From positions 62,001 to 126,000 of the forward strand of contig JADIIX010000010.1 in assembly GCA_027604505.1 (NCBI GenBank): 64,000 bases of DNA, given 5' to 3'. The translations under genes were made by a program, and so were the position numbers. A model generated the notes under the pieces. That model did no database searches. It worked only from the letters and a program-made list of their open reading frames with translations, and was not told the DNA's origin. Below are positions 10,788 to 22,832 of the stretch, piece after piece; within the stretch, counting starts at the first letter, position 1; each line of letters starts with the position of its first letter. Source of the stretch: Gonapodya sp. JEL0774 (taxonomy: Eukaryota; Monoblepharomycota; Monoblepharidomycetes; Monoblepharidales; Gonapodyaceae).

Positions 10788-12256
10788 TCACCACACACCA
10801 ACCCTCTCTCCAATCACTCCCACCAATCCCACAAGATCAAGTCGCACCAACCTGCCCCACACCGCTAGAACCAGGGACGGTGTGGTGGGTCGGTTTTGTT
10901 GGGATGGTGAGATTGTCCCGATCGCATTAGATGATCCCCCGGAGGGATGACGACGGTGCAGTGGAGACTGGCTTGGCGGGGAAGAAGAGGACGGGGACTG
11001 GATATGAGATATAGAATTGCCACGGGTTGGGCGACTGCGGGATCGGGGTCGGTTGCGAATCGGAATCGGGGTGGTACTGCTGCCCGTGTTTGTACGGGCG
11101 AGGTGTCCGTGACCCTGTGCTCGGGGGCTCCCGGTTGTGCTCACCGATGTGGGAGCATGTACAGAATCTACGTTGCCATCATCGGTCACCCCAGCCCTTC
11201 CTTGAGCCAATGGCGCTCTCGGTCCTCTCCCTGGTCCCGTCGCTGTAACCAGCCACTTCAGAATCGACACCATCACTCCAACTGCCCAAACCACTGCACC
11301 AACCACCAACTCTCTTCCCGTTCTTTCGTTTGATTGCCCACTTCCGAATCCTCCCCCATCTAACCAACGCCTCCTCTGCCCCCTTTGTTGCACCTCGGCC
11401 CTCCCCCTCTCCCTCTGTTCCTCCAGCGCCTCGCACTCCTTCGCCAGCCGAGCAGCCTTCAAGAGCAATTCTGTGTGTGTTTTGTGTAAATGTGTCACAG
11501 AAGTGGTGAGAGAGCGCGCAGTGGTGTGGAGGTTAGTAGTGTGGGAGTGCAGGGAGTGTAGGGCGGCGGTAGCGTTGTGGAGACGGGAGTGGAGCTGCGG
11601 GTGAGAATGGGCCACGTGTGAGTTTCACGGTGGAGGAGTTTGCGCGTGTGATAACCTACCTCTGCAACTTCCTTCTCCACTGCCTCAGCCAACTCTTGGA
11701 AGCTCTCTTGAACGGCCTGGACGGCCCTTTCGTGTGTTGCAAGAAGTCTGTCTTCTATTGTGTGGGTGAGAGTGAGGAAACGGGTTGTTGTGGTTGGTGG
11801 GGAGGTTGTTGTGTTGAGGTTTGTGAGAGACACGGAAGAGGGTGACGGGAGATTCAGGTTTGCGGAGGATGACGCAGGAAGCGAAGACATTAGTGGGTGC
11901 GGTTGGCTCATATATGTGGCCATAATTTGGACGATCTCAGGAGGTAAAGGAGGTAAGTCGGGCAAGAGGGTGAAAGTGATTGCATGGGGATCATGAGTGA
12001 GGGAGCGAAGGCGGGCGACGAGGCTTGTGAAGAGAGAAAGACATAAAGGACAATTTTCAGCGCATTAGACTCGAGTCAAATCAAGAATCGGGGAAACTGT
12101 TGCCCGTGGTCGGCAAACTCACTTTTGTTCGGAATACGGGGGTGGCAGTTCCGGGTGCGGCTCACGATTCTCATCATGAGGATTTTCGGCGGAGAGAGCT
12201 GCAGGAGGAGTGCTTGCCGGGTTGAGAGAGGAAGAAGGTTGGGCTGGAGAAAGCAT
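10788..12256 (-). CDS. Hypothetical coiled-coil protein with one membrane segment
   Basis: Exons 12256-12123, 12023-11660 and 11594-10788 join in phase (434 residues). The N-terminus is Pro/Ser-rich and carries a PPPY motif (ELPPPYSEQ). A segment follows reading LVARLRSLTHDPHAITFTLL, then a long heptad-rich helix (about residues 130-230) containing TIEDRLLATHERAVQAVQES and LLLKAARLAKECEALEEQRE. A hydrophobic stretch, LVVGAVVWAVGVMVSILKWL, looks like a membrane span near the middle. The C-terminal third is Arg/Ser/Pro-rich and disordered. I do not recognise the family. A PPxY motif with a membrane anchor could mean a Rsp5/Nedd4-type ubiquitin-ligase adaptor, but that is speculation. The exact C-terminus could change if the last exon is spliced. 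Confidence 0.6.
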
Positions 12257-14755
12257 GGCGGAGAGCAGAGGGAAGAGCAGGGCACACGTGGTCGGGGGAT
12301 CAGTGAAGATATCCGTATTTTAAGTGAGCGCGGTCAATATGCTACGAAAAGCATCGCGCGCGGGGAGAGGATCGGAACGGTGATGGGATAACTCTTTATA
12401 GTCACTATGCGCATTGCCGAAGCAGTTGGGAGACACGCTTCACTGCCTTCTGAGACCACCAGACCTCACACCGTATATATTTTGAATCGAGCCTTTGAAA
12501 AGGAAATAGAAGAGTCACAGTGGAGGGGCCTGGCTCTGTGACGTCAACGAATTTGGCGCAGTATTGGTGTGAAATGTATAAAACACCATTGCATAAAAGT
12601 TCTCGCTCATGTTACAGGTTCGATACCCAGAATGGTTTCTCAATCTTGTGTCTCGTCCAGAATGTTGTGCAACCAACACCTGTATGGGGAACACGCGGTC
12701 CCAACTCGACTTCGTATTCCCTTCCCTTTCGATTGATCCCTCGAAACCTCAATTGCAATAATGATAATAGGAGAATCCAATGGCAAACATCTTGTATTCT
12801 CTGGTGTTCTCTGTCGGCGGTGGAGTAGAAGAAATGCGCAGCAAAATGCTGCGCATCGTGGTGCTGCTGAATTGTGGTGCTGCGGAGACATATACAAAAC
12901 CCCTGGCACTGAGGCGTGCCCGGTCACACTCCCTAGGGGTATAAAAGGGCACAGAATCTTGAGTTTGGCATTCTTGCACGAGAGCACAAGTGTCGCAGTG
13001 AGGTTCTTACCGAGCGCACTTTATTGCTGGTTGAAAACTAATTCCATAACCCGTCACACGCTCTGGAAACGGAGCGGGTGGCAATTTTTGGATTTCCTTC
13101 TTCGTCAAGTTGACGATGATTTTTCACTTGCCAAATATGAAAACCAATGAAAACTCCGCACCCGGAAGGGAAGAAAAGATTGAGAATACCAAGAACCAAC
13201 AATTTATAGGATGCTTCTAGTAGTTCTTAGTTTTGTAGGCGATTGAAGTGAGCGACATGAAGAGAAGAAGTTGGAATTGCCACAGTGCTGCGCAACCTTC
13301 GTTCTAAGAACTGTTCCACCCTTCTCATGAATGTGAATCGTCCTCCCTCCACATTCATCTCTCCGAAGATATGTATTGTGGTCTCCGAAGATGCCATCCA
13401 CTCATTCGTGACATTTGTTATATCAAAACTGGACGATGCTGCGCGTTCCGACTCGGCGAATGTATTCCTACAGAAGACGCTGGAAAGGGATAGATTTACT
13501 GGATTTCATTCAAAGTCGGGGCCTTTTCCTTCTCTTTTAACACAATCACTCAAGGATGTTCTGATTCTCGAAAGACGGAGACTCACAAATATGAGATGCC
13601 ATGCCAATCCCCAACTCAATTGTTTCAACCGGATTCTAGCAAAGAAATGAAGATTCCCCATGATGACGGGAAGCGAGGTTAGTCAGGAGGGGCTGGTCGA
13701 AGACAAAAGAAGCAACCGAAACAATGCATTTCGTGGTCGTGGAACTGTACCCGCACAAAAGCACGTGTTACTTCCCGCATCGAGATGCTCTGATCGCCCA
13801 GATTCGCCGTCTCTTGTCTCTATACCTGTTGGCAAATCATGGGGGAGTCCCAAGCAGTCGACACGACGACACCCAGATGTCCATATGCTAAGCCCCACCA
13901 TGTTACATTTTTCGACGCAATAGACTTGAGTCCTTCCGATATCGGAATGAAGCCGGTGTTTCGTGGAAAGTGCTGGACGGAGTCTCCTAAATAGAGTGAT
14001 CCGCGAGTCTGTTCCAAGAAGACGAGCCGTCAACAGCGATGAAGCTACCAAGGCGGGCGCAGACTCAAGCACGGCTTAAGATGAGGCCTTACCTTTCTTG
14101 ATCGTTCCAATACACTCTCGAGTCGCCTTCCGTGCGTACCTGCATCATCCGCAAGTGAAGGCGGAACTAGTCGTCATCCACAAGAGCAAAAAAAAAAACG
14201 AATATACGCATCGAGTAGAATACACTACGTCGGGATGGATTCTGGTTTTGGGGGCACTCCTCCCCCCGATTATGTCCGAACCAGTTACCACAAAGACTGC
14301 TGCACGTGAGCTTCACAGGTGGAGTTGGCTGTACCTAGACTGGCTGTCCGTAAACGACGGGTCCAGCACACTTGGTTCAATTAAGAATCACACGGGCTCG
14401 ACTGTCATCAGGGATAAGCTGACACCATTCTTGCTTGGGAAAACGGCCCTCTACATGTGGGACTCCTGGAAGCTCTATCGTACGAGCAATAGTTCCGACT
14501 TTCTAGTACTAATTTGAGGTCATAGTCGTTTAAACTTCTTAGTTAACGAAGGAGAAGTGTATTACAACCTCGAAATTAGACAGAACCGAACAGCACGTAC
14601 CTTACTTCAATTTCGATTTTCATGTATACACATAACGCACCTAAAAAGGCAGCAGAAACGTGGTCGAATTCGACGATTTTCTCCTTTGACCGCAGCCGCG
14701 TCCTTGGTATCGTCAACTCAATCCCATCATCTACGAATCATCTTTACCGAAAAAG
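12257..14755. other. Gene-poor stretch of 2.5 kb
   Basis: No open frame here shows domains, codon periodicity or a plausible exon chain. It contains a canonical TATA-like element at about 12938-12949 and weak Pol III-like A and B box sequences at 12554-12628. It separates the coiled-coil gene (-) from adenylosuccinate lyase (+), so both promoters lie at its ends. Confidence 0.45.
12938..12949 (+). promoter_or_regulatory. TATA-box-like element
   Basis: GGTATAAAAGGG is a near-perfect TATA box. No coding sequence I trust begins within a few hundred bases downstream, so it may drive a non-coding or unrecognised transcript, or be chance. Confidence 0.35.
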
Positions 14756-16757
14756 ATGGCAACTCCACCTGAGCCCAGCAGCACGCTGGCAGCTACCGCC
14801 TCTACTGCCAACCATGCCAACCATCTGTCCTCAAACCCGAAACACAACTCGTACCAGTCCCCACTCACATCTCGATATGCGTCGCCGGAAATGTCGTACA
14901 ACTTTTCAGATATGAAAAAGTGAGTGACATCCTACTCAATTTATGTCTTTTATGAGACTTGTGCGCTAGAACGAAGGAGTTGACGGTTCCCCGTACTCAT
15001 CATTTTTTTCACTTGCCTTCAAACACTCTCAAATTCCCAACCCCAGATTCTCCACTTGGCGAAAACTTTGGATCGCTCTTGCAAAGTCCGAACTGGCCCT
15101 TGGCCTTACAGATATCACACCGTCTGCAATTGCCCAAATGGAGTCGCACATTTACGACATCGATTTCGAACTCGCCGCCAAGGAAGAGAAAAAGAGGCGG
15201 CACGATGTAATGGCCCATGTACACACATTTGGAGTGGCGGCTCCAGAAGCGGCGGGAATTATTCATTTGGGTGCCACCAGTTGTTTCGTCGGGGACGGGT
15301 ATGAGCTTATTTCGATTCGGTGAGTGACCACCTGACAGAATTGGAGCAAGAATGTGGATTGCGCAGTCTCGCTCTTAATAGACGGGAAGATAGCGGGTTA
15401 TTGAGAGTCTGTTCGAGCCAATGGTGGATAGGTCGATGAGGGACATCTGTTTGGTCTTATTGATGCTACAAGATTACGGGGACCGTTCTCGATGACTTCC
15501 AAAATTCAACTTTGGAAATAACATATTGGTCGATACCCCAATCTGACCCTACATACTCCCTGTAAACCGTCACCCAGAGATGGCTTCGAAATCATCATCC
15601 CCAAATTGGCATCATGCATTCACAAACTCTCCCTTTTCGCCGACAAATACCAGGCTCTTCCCACTCTGGGTTTTACTCACTTCCAGCCCGCCCAGCTCAC
15701 CACGGTTGGCAAACGGGCGTGTTTGTGGATCCAAGATTTGTGCATGGACATGAGGAATTGGCAACGTGTGAGAGGAGATTTGAAGTTTAGGGGCTGCAAA
15801 GGGACGACTGGGACGCAAGCGTCGTTTCTGACGTTGTTCGACGGCGACCATGAAAAGGTGGAGAAGCTTGACGCTATGGTCACCGAGTTAGCTGGATTTG
15901 AGTCGTCGTATGCGGTGACCGGTCAAACGTACCCTCGGAAAGTGGATTTTGACGTGCTCGCCGTGCTTGCTAGTTTTGGAGCATCAGCACACAAGATCGC
16001 TACCGACATCAGATTGTTGGCAAATTTGAAGGAGTTGGAAGAACCCTTTGAGAAGGATCAGATTGGTAAGTTCTTGGTTGCGATTCCGGTCGCGAATGGA
16101 TGACTAAATTGGCTTTCACCATCTTCTCATGTTTCGAACATGTTCCCCCGTGACCCAGGTTCCTCTGCCATGGCCTATAAGCGCAACCCCATGCGCTCCG
16201 AACGCGTCTGCTCACTTTCTCGCCACCTCACCTCTCTTCTTGCAAACCCTGCGGCCACCGCTGCCACCCAATGGCTCGAACGCACACTGGATGACTCTGC
16301 AAACCGCAGAATCACGATCCCAGAGGCATTCCTCACTGCAGACATCGTACTTTCGCTGTTGCAGAACATTTTTGGCGGATTGGTAGTGTATCCCAAAGTT
16401 ATCGAGAGGAGGATCAAGCAGGAGCTGCCTTTCATGGCTACGGAGAACATTATCATGGCAATTGTGAAGAAAGGTGGGGATAGACAGGAGGCTCACGAGA
16501 AAATTCGGGTACTCTCCCAAGAAGCGGCCAGACAGGTTAAGGAACTGGGGCTGGAAAATGATCTGATTGAGCGCATCAAGAACGATGCCTACTTCCAGCC
16601 AATCTGGCCCGATTTAGACAAACTGTTAGACCCGGGCACTTTCACTGGGAGAGCGACGGAGCAGGTTGTTGGATTTTTGGCGGGGCCAGTCAGAGAGACT
16701 TTGGCGCCGTTTGAAAGCCTTCTAGCCAAGGTGAGGGAGGAGGATGTGAATGTATAG
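14756..16757 (+). CDS. ADE13: Adenylosuccinate lyase
   Basis: Exons 14756-14919, 15047-15319, 15578-16065 and 16159-16757 join in phase (507 residues). The sequence follows ADSL end to end: [15 protein letters not shown], the [20 protein letters not shown] segment with the substrate-binding TS pair, [20 protein letters not shown], the [15 protein letters not shown] loop, and the fumarase-superfamily signature [14 protein letters not shown] at about 309-323 with its catalytic serine loop. The tetrameric cytosolic enzyme acts twice in purine synthesis, cleaving SAICAR to AICAR and adenylosuccinate to AMP, each with release of fumarate. A Ser/Asn-rich extension of about 35 residues precedes the conserved start. 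Intron 3 falls inside the signature-loop exon boundary (QIG/SSAM). Confidence 0.97.
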
Positions 16758-17272
16758 AGAAGTGAGCTGGTGAGTAGGACTTGATAATTAGCGCTCTCCC
16801 ATGTAGAGGAGTTGAGGACAAATGGTCCTGGAGTTCGTAGGCATATGTAATAATTTCACGTCGTTGAAGCCGGTTTCAATACATCACACTATGTCCGCAC
16901 AATCGGGATCTGAAATGATTCACTGATTCGCTTCACCATCGAAAGTCTCAACTTTATTATTATTATTGGAGTCAAATACATTTGCGCAGCTCAACGTGAC
17001 TGAAATTTCAAACGGCTATTGTGTGTGGAATCATTGGGGTATGTGTCATGTAAACGAAGTCGAGGACCCAACCAACCGAAATGAAATCAAATATTCAAGA
17101 ACAAGCTTGGTGCCCGGCCCTGATCATAAACATCAAGTAGCGTTCCCATTTTGAGTTATGGAGGATCACTATCCACCAGCCCACCGTGACCGTGTCTTCC
17201 ATCACCGCTGGAGCTGAGAGTCTTGGAACGCCAGGGGTTGTCTATGCTCGAAGCATCGGAGTTGTCACCAAG
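16758..17272. other. Convergent intergenic region with a TTA microsatellite
   Basis: Two 3' ends meet here (ADE13 + and the zinc-finger gene -). A short TTA repeat lies at about 16953-16966. No gene seen. Confidence 0.4.
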
Positions 17273-19753
17273 CTAAAGGGCGGCCATGGGCATCAGTTTC
17301 CCTCCACTAGTTGTACCATATTGCTTTGTTCCACTCACAGGAAACAGTAAATCTGTGATCCTCATGCCTCTAGGTTCATCACCAGTCCCACTATGCGACC
17401 TCGAGTGTTCCGACATTCCAGCCATCCCTACCGCAGAAGCAGGCAACGGAGCATAGAATGACATCCCCGAACCACTCTCCTGGCGCTTAGTATCCAAACC
17501 GGATGAATATGTCATAGGCGAAACGAAGTTTGCTCCACGAGAAGAATATGGGCTTGCTTCGGGGAGGAGAGCCGGCGTGATAGGAGGAACGTTTTGCAGG
17601 AAAGAGAAGCCTCCAGAGTAGGTGATGTTACCAAAGAATGAATTGAGGTCGGGAGAAATAGGAGGGCTTTGAAGGAGGTGAGCAGAAGGAGGGGAGGGTG
17701 CATTTGATTGAGAAATGAAAGAATTCGCGGTTCCCGACACTGTGCTGTACGACTCAACACCAGAGGATCCAGCTGTGGTGGTGGCAGGAGTAAGCGCAGG
17801 TGAGAGACCTATGGAAGGAGGTAAGCTATGCGGCAAAGGAGGTGGGAAGTGGTTGGTCCGAGGTGGTGCGGTTGGTTGCAGACGAGGTGAAATCGTTGAG
17901 ATTGGGGGTAGGACGTGAGACTGGAGGAGAGCTGATTCGCCCGGACCCGCGATAGGAGGTAACCTCGGCATAACGAACTCAGACATGTCCGTTGGAGCGG
18001 CAGAGCTTGTCTGGTCGTTTAATTTCGGCTCTCTCGGATCACGGCTATCACTCCCATCCATCCGCATTGCAAGATAGTGTTCATCCTTGCCCTGATCGAT
18101 ACTCGCCTCAGATGATGATTGTCCCGAGTCCCTCTGTGACTCAGCTCTGGAAGCATTTAAAGCTGCTCGCGCCAGTTCGAGCATAGGCACCTCAGTTCCA
18201 TGAGACTCCTCAAAAGGGATGGAGGAGTTGTTGATTCTCATAGATACAGGTTCATGTTCTGCATCGGAGCTCGAACCATCGTCTTCAGAATATTCGTCCA
18301 CATGGTACTCAGTATTTGATGATCGAACTGCAGCCGCAAGAGGAGCTTCATCGACTAAATGCTCTGGTGTAACTCCCCTCTGTCCTTTCCGCCGTTTCCT
18401 CCCTCTCGGGCTCTCCCCAGCAACCGAATCGTCCATTTTCCTCCTCCTTTCACCGCTCTTTTCTGGTTCATCCTCTGTGTGTCTCGATGGCGCTCGCCGA
18501 GGGGGAACATCGGGCCCTGTCAAGCCGAGGGGGATTTTCGAACTAGCTGAGGCCGGACGAGATTTAGAAGCCTTGCCCTGTTGAAAAGTTTGCTCGAGTA
18601 GTTCAGTTTCACTATGGGAGTTCGGTGTACCTGGACTGGGAGCTTCAGAGTTCTTGCCCACATCTTGGTGCAGTTGGTGTTGGATGCGAGTCCAGACAGC
18701 GGAGTCAACCATTCGCTGAGACACTTTTGACTGAGGATTTTGGTGGGATCGGATGTGCTTCTTTAAAGTATCGGAGCGTCCAAAGGGTTTTCGGCATTCT
18801 GAAAAGAGCGAAAGGTTGGACAGTTAACGCTCAATGTCGCTTAGAGCGATGCACGATTTCCCACTGTTTTGATTCGCTAGATTTCTCATCACCACGGTCA
18901 CATCACGGCTGCAGGAAGTCTCACCTGGCACGGGACACACATACGTGGTCGACGAGGAATGTGCACTTCGTACATGTCTGCTGAGATGACTTGACCTCGA
19001 AAAGTCCTTATCGCACCCATCTATGGGACAAGGATAGGTCCTAGGGCGGCTAGTCCGATGCGCTTCAGCCTTGGACCGGTGAGTCTGCCTGCGAAGAGAG
19101 TGTGAAGGTACGTATGGGGCATGCATGTTACCCTGTGAGGGTGACCCAGTGCTGGGCTGAAAATCGGAGTCCGGCGAATCCGCGCTAGAGGACGGTTGTC
19201 TCCCGGAGCGCATGGTTCGGCGGCCCGAACCGCGTTTTCTACGAGATGAAGATCCACTAGGACGTGTTCCAGGCTCCCACTCTCCATCGTCACCCGAACT
19301 CTGGTGTTCGACGCCTGGATCCGAGGAGTCATCAGTCTCTGAAGAAGCATCGTCGCCATATTTCGAGACAGGCAATGCGGGAGGAAGGATGGAGGACGAA
19401 TTGGTTTGAGAGTGAGGATTGGAGGGATCTGGTGTTACTTTGATGCTCTTTGATTGGAGCTTCTGAAGTGAAATCGGCTCCTGGCATGGCATAGCTCCTG
19501 GCGGCACCCCTTGCATCATTTCTTGCTTGGCGAATCCTGCTGCCAGGCCCGACAGAGCCAGAAAACTGTCACTCTGCTGTCCATAGGAGTCAGGCCCTCC
19601 TGCCTGCGCGAAAGCGTGCATCTGCAAATGACGAGCGAAGTCATCGCTGGTTGCGAAATGATCGAATCCCGGAAAAATGATGCCAGTCGGGTTAGTAAAG
19701 TCGACAGGTGAGTACGAGTGGTCCCATTGCCAATCCAGAGGAACAGCAGCCAT
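17273..19753 (-). CDS. C2H2 zinc-finger transcription factor (784 aa)
   Basis: Exons 19753-18925 and 18798-17273 join in phase. The start is the first in-frame ATG (MAAVPLDWQW); the further upstream in-frame codon is TTG. Two fingers lie mid-protein: YPCPIDGCDKDFSRSSHL..H (residues about 242-268), and YVCPVPECRKPFGRSDTLKK..H (about 273-296), which is assembled only across the intron. Long disordered arms flank them: Ser/Asp/Glu-rich before, with a basic RRKRGSGRRTMR patch, and Pro/Ser-rich after, containing a likely nuclear signal (RGRKRRKGQR). The two-finger arrangement resembles fungal stress and calcineurin regulators (Msn2 or Crz1 style), but I cannot assign an orthologue. It is probably a nuclear DNA-binding regulator. 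Confidence 0.82.
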
Positions 19754-20807
19754 TTTCCCGGTCGAAGGGCGAGTTTCCAAGATTGCGTTGACCAATTAGT
19801 GAAGATAATTTTCAGAGGGAGGTTGGATTGGGCAGAGGAGGTGAGATTTAGGGGTGGATGTCTCAGGTGTGGCTCGAGATGGGATAATGAAGCAACCCTT
19901 CAGTTCCTCACCGAGTCGAAAATCTCTGGGTGCACTTGAGCCATTCACATCCTGCACGGCGAATCATAAAATAGGGAGAAGAACGGAGTGAGAATAATTG
20001 AAATTTTATGTGCTATCGTTGAAACTCACGAAAAGGGAAAATGTTGGCCATAGTTTGCGGGTAGCGATTTTGGTTCTGCTGCTTTGGATAAAGAGAGGAG
20101 GACGTTTGAGAATATCGTAACGGAGGTCCTGTTGGCGTCCGATGTTTAGTGTGTGAACCTCAAGCCTCATGCAAGCTCGGTCTGCTCCACATGAGAAGAC
20201 AAATCCGTAAACTCACGTGCCCGTTCGACACTTCACGCGAGTTCCCCTTCCCACCCAATCAAACTTCACAACTTCACGATGGCTCCCTCCTGGAATGGAG
20301 ATGTTCCAGCGCTCAATCGTGGAAACGTCGCCAGTGTTGCGACGTCGAAAAAGCACTCCGATGCAAAGCAAAAGCAGTGGATGCACAAGCGATGGTGCTT
20401 ATGAAGTTCAATGATTTGGTGAATGGTGAAGAAGTTGGGAGTGAAACGATGCACAGCACGTGCTGTGGCGAAGTGGGTGCACCCCAATCGCGAGATCCAC
20501 CTCGTGACTCGTGACACCACAAACCCATATGGGATTTGAGACGACAGCGTTCGCTCGCACCGTCGACCCAGCGGTGAATACATTGATAATTATTAGTGAA
20601 CCCCGTCAGTGGTGAAAAGTCGAAACGGTGGCAGAATAAGTCCTGCACCATCACCCTGCTAATACATGTGGTATTAAATGGAGGTTCTGAGAGTCAGGAA
20701 ATTCGAGCTATGTTATCGTTAGAATGGGGGGACGTTGTGAACGAGGACTTCAAATTTTGCCCGATAAGGATTGCCGACCATTCCAATTGCAATTCCATTC
20801 ATCTGAA
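19754..20807. other. Shared upstream region of two divergent zinc-finger genes
   Basis: About 1.05 kb lies between the two divergent ATGs. Several short frames exist but none is coherent. Long 5' leaders or co-regulation are plausible; no specific binding site can be claimed. Confidence 0.4.
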
Positions 20808-22326
20808 ATGGACGCCAACCAGAAGCCCCAGAAGAAACGCCGCGCAGCTCCCGTCGAAGATATCCACTGTGACGTTCGTGGCTGTGGACGTCGCTTCTCA
20901 ACCAGGTTCGATCTCGGCGTCGTCGGCGTTTCCCATTTGTCGCACCTCGAAGTGAACGGAATCTCATCTGGGCGGTCGCCTTTTACACTTGATACTACGC
21001 AACAGGGGTCACTTGAAGCGGCATCTTCTCACTTTTCATTCGGACGAGCGTCCATACGAATGTGGTGTTGCAGGATGTCCTGCCCGCTTTTCTCGCCTGG
21101 TAAGCTATTTCTGGTTGATACCAAAAATTCAGAATCAGCTTCTGGCCGTCTCGAGTGTTCGTGGTAGCTGTGTTGCTATTCCTGGTGCTGCCATATGGAG
21201 CGAGGGTCAGGTGCTTTCGTTTGTTTCTAACCCCATTTCCTGTTATCCTTCCTCACAACCAAAGGACAATTGTCGCCAGCACCAGCGCGTCCATCGACGT
21301 TACGGAGACGCTTTGCCAAATCGCATGCGTGGCTCCATACGCAAGAATGTCGAGCAGCAGGGCCACATGACCGATGAAAGATCCAATCCAGGCTCGGACA
21401 GACACGACGATGCAGCGAGCACGCACGGACAGGCGAGCAGCAGGGAACGCTCAGTCTATCAACTCGACGGATCTCAGTCCAGCCATGACGGCGCCCGTCT
21501 TGACGTTTCCATCAAATCAGAGGGGTCCTCCCACTCTCCGGAAGGCCCATCCGCAGTGCCAGAACACGAACAAACCCAGAGCTACCAACACCACCGTGCC
21601 CTACAACCCCCAGTCTGGGTATCACATCCGATATGGAGCAATGGATTTGCACACAATGGGCATTCTGCTGCAGGGTTGCAGAGTATGTTCGGTGTGAGGC
21701 ATTACGCGCCAGCAGCTGGTGAAGGAGCACCACCGCGACCCGACGACCAGGCATGTGGGGGTTTTCGTGTGACTGATACCATTCCGGCTGCGTCACATGG
21801 ATCCGAGGGGCTAGACGCCCTTGCTTCTCAAGCCGTTCTAACGGAACAGCCTGTTGCCACAATTGCGGCAACAAGCCAACCGGTGGTTCACCTTCCTGCA
21901 CCAGCCTCAGAACCTCTCATGCAGCATCAATACGTACAGCTACAGCGAGGCTCTCCTTACTTGCCGTCTATATCTCCGTCCTTCTCCTTCTCATCACCAA
22001 TCACAACGCCGTCGACTCATCCCCACCAACTGCAGAGCCAAAACGGTGGTCAATTTCTTTTACTCGTTCCTGCAACGGGTGCTTACCTACAAGGACATGC
22101 AGCGCACACGCAGCCATATAGCACACAGTCATTCAGCGTCTACCAACCTGCTGTCATGTCGCCTGCTCTCAGTTCAACAGGATCCTTGAACCTATCAGTT
22201 ACCACTACATCCAATAACCCAAGAAATGGACTCTCTTATGCTGCGTCACTGACGGGGAATATGCACGAGCGAGGATCTTCCATGTCGTTGCCGGCAACTC
22301 ATTGGATGCCCGCGGGTAATCAGTAA
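20808..22326 (+). CDS. C2H2 zinc-finger transcription factor (417 aa)
   Basis: Exons 20808-20905, 21006-21099 and 21265-22326 join in phase. Two adjacent fingers lie at the very N-terminus: CDVRGCGRRFSTRGHLKRHL..H (residues about 21-44), the linker SDERPYE, and CGVAGCPARFSRLDNCRQHQ..H (about 52-73). Both fingers are interrupted by introns, and the first donor is an unusual GTTCGA. Residues 5-14 (KPQKKRRAAP) could be a nuclear signal. The remaining 340 residues are Gln/Ser/Pro/His-rich and disordered. It is probably a DNA-binding regulator in the nucleus; targets unknown. Its fingers differ from those of the divergent neighbour, so the pair does not look like a recent duplication. Confidence 0.8.
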
Positions 22327-22832
22327 CAGACTATGCGGTTTTAAGGAGCATCGAAAGTTGAAAGAGGCGGGTGGGGCTGGGACCTCGCACAATAGTTGAC
22401 GGGACTATAGTCCGTATGCGGCGGAGGTATACCCACACCATTCTGAGGAAATTAAAGGTCATATTTCTGCCAGAGTTAACTGCTAGAGCAATATCTTCTC
22501 AACTAATATCACTTGTAATTACAGGGAGAGCCAAAATATCAGAGAAACTTTTAATTTTAGAGACATTATGTCCTGAGCGGGGGCAACGACGGGCGTCTTG
22601 GACCAAAAGAAAAATGTTCTCGAATATATGTATTTGTGGTGCGAAAGGCACGTGATCATTCGTATGGCAAATGGCCTTGATATTTAGATGCAACGTGAGC
22701 GAAAGTAGTTACTAAAATTGTCGGATGAGCTCTAAATCTTGAACTTGAGGCCTGTTAAAGTCTCCGATATCTGTAAACACATTCCCACAGATAAAACAAA
22801 ACTAAGATCCTTCGTTTGTGACTCAAATATGC
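22327..22832. other. Convergent intergenic region
   Basis: About 500 AT-rich nt between two 3' ends. No gene recognised. Confidence 0.4.

Noticed and set aside
12547-12640. Possible functional tRNA gene
   Set aside because: A- and B-box-like words are present, but T-stem and acceptor pairing fail, so I treat it only as a relic or chance.
13285-13650. 121-codon plus-strand frame in the gene-poor region
   Set aside because: No domain, no supporting splice sites and no compositional bias distinguishing it from random frames.
14098-14517. 139-codon plus-strand frame before ADE13
   Set aside because: No recognisable motif; hydrophobic and polar residues are patternless, and no ATG context or neighbours support it.
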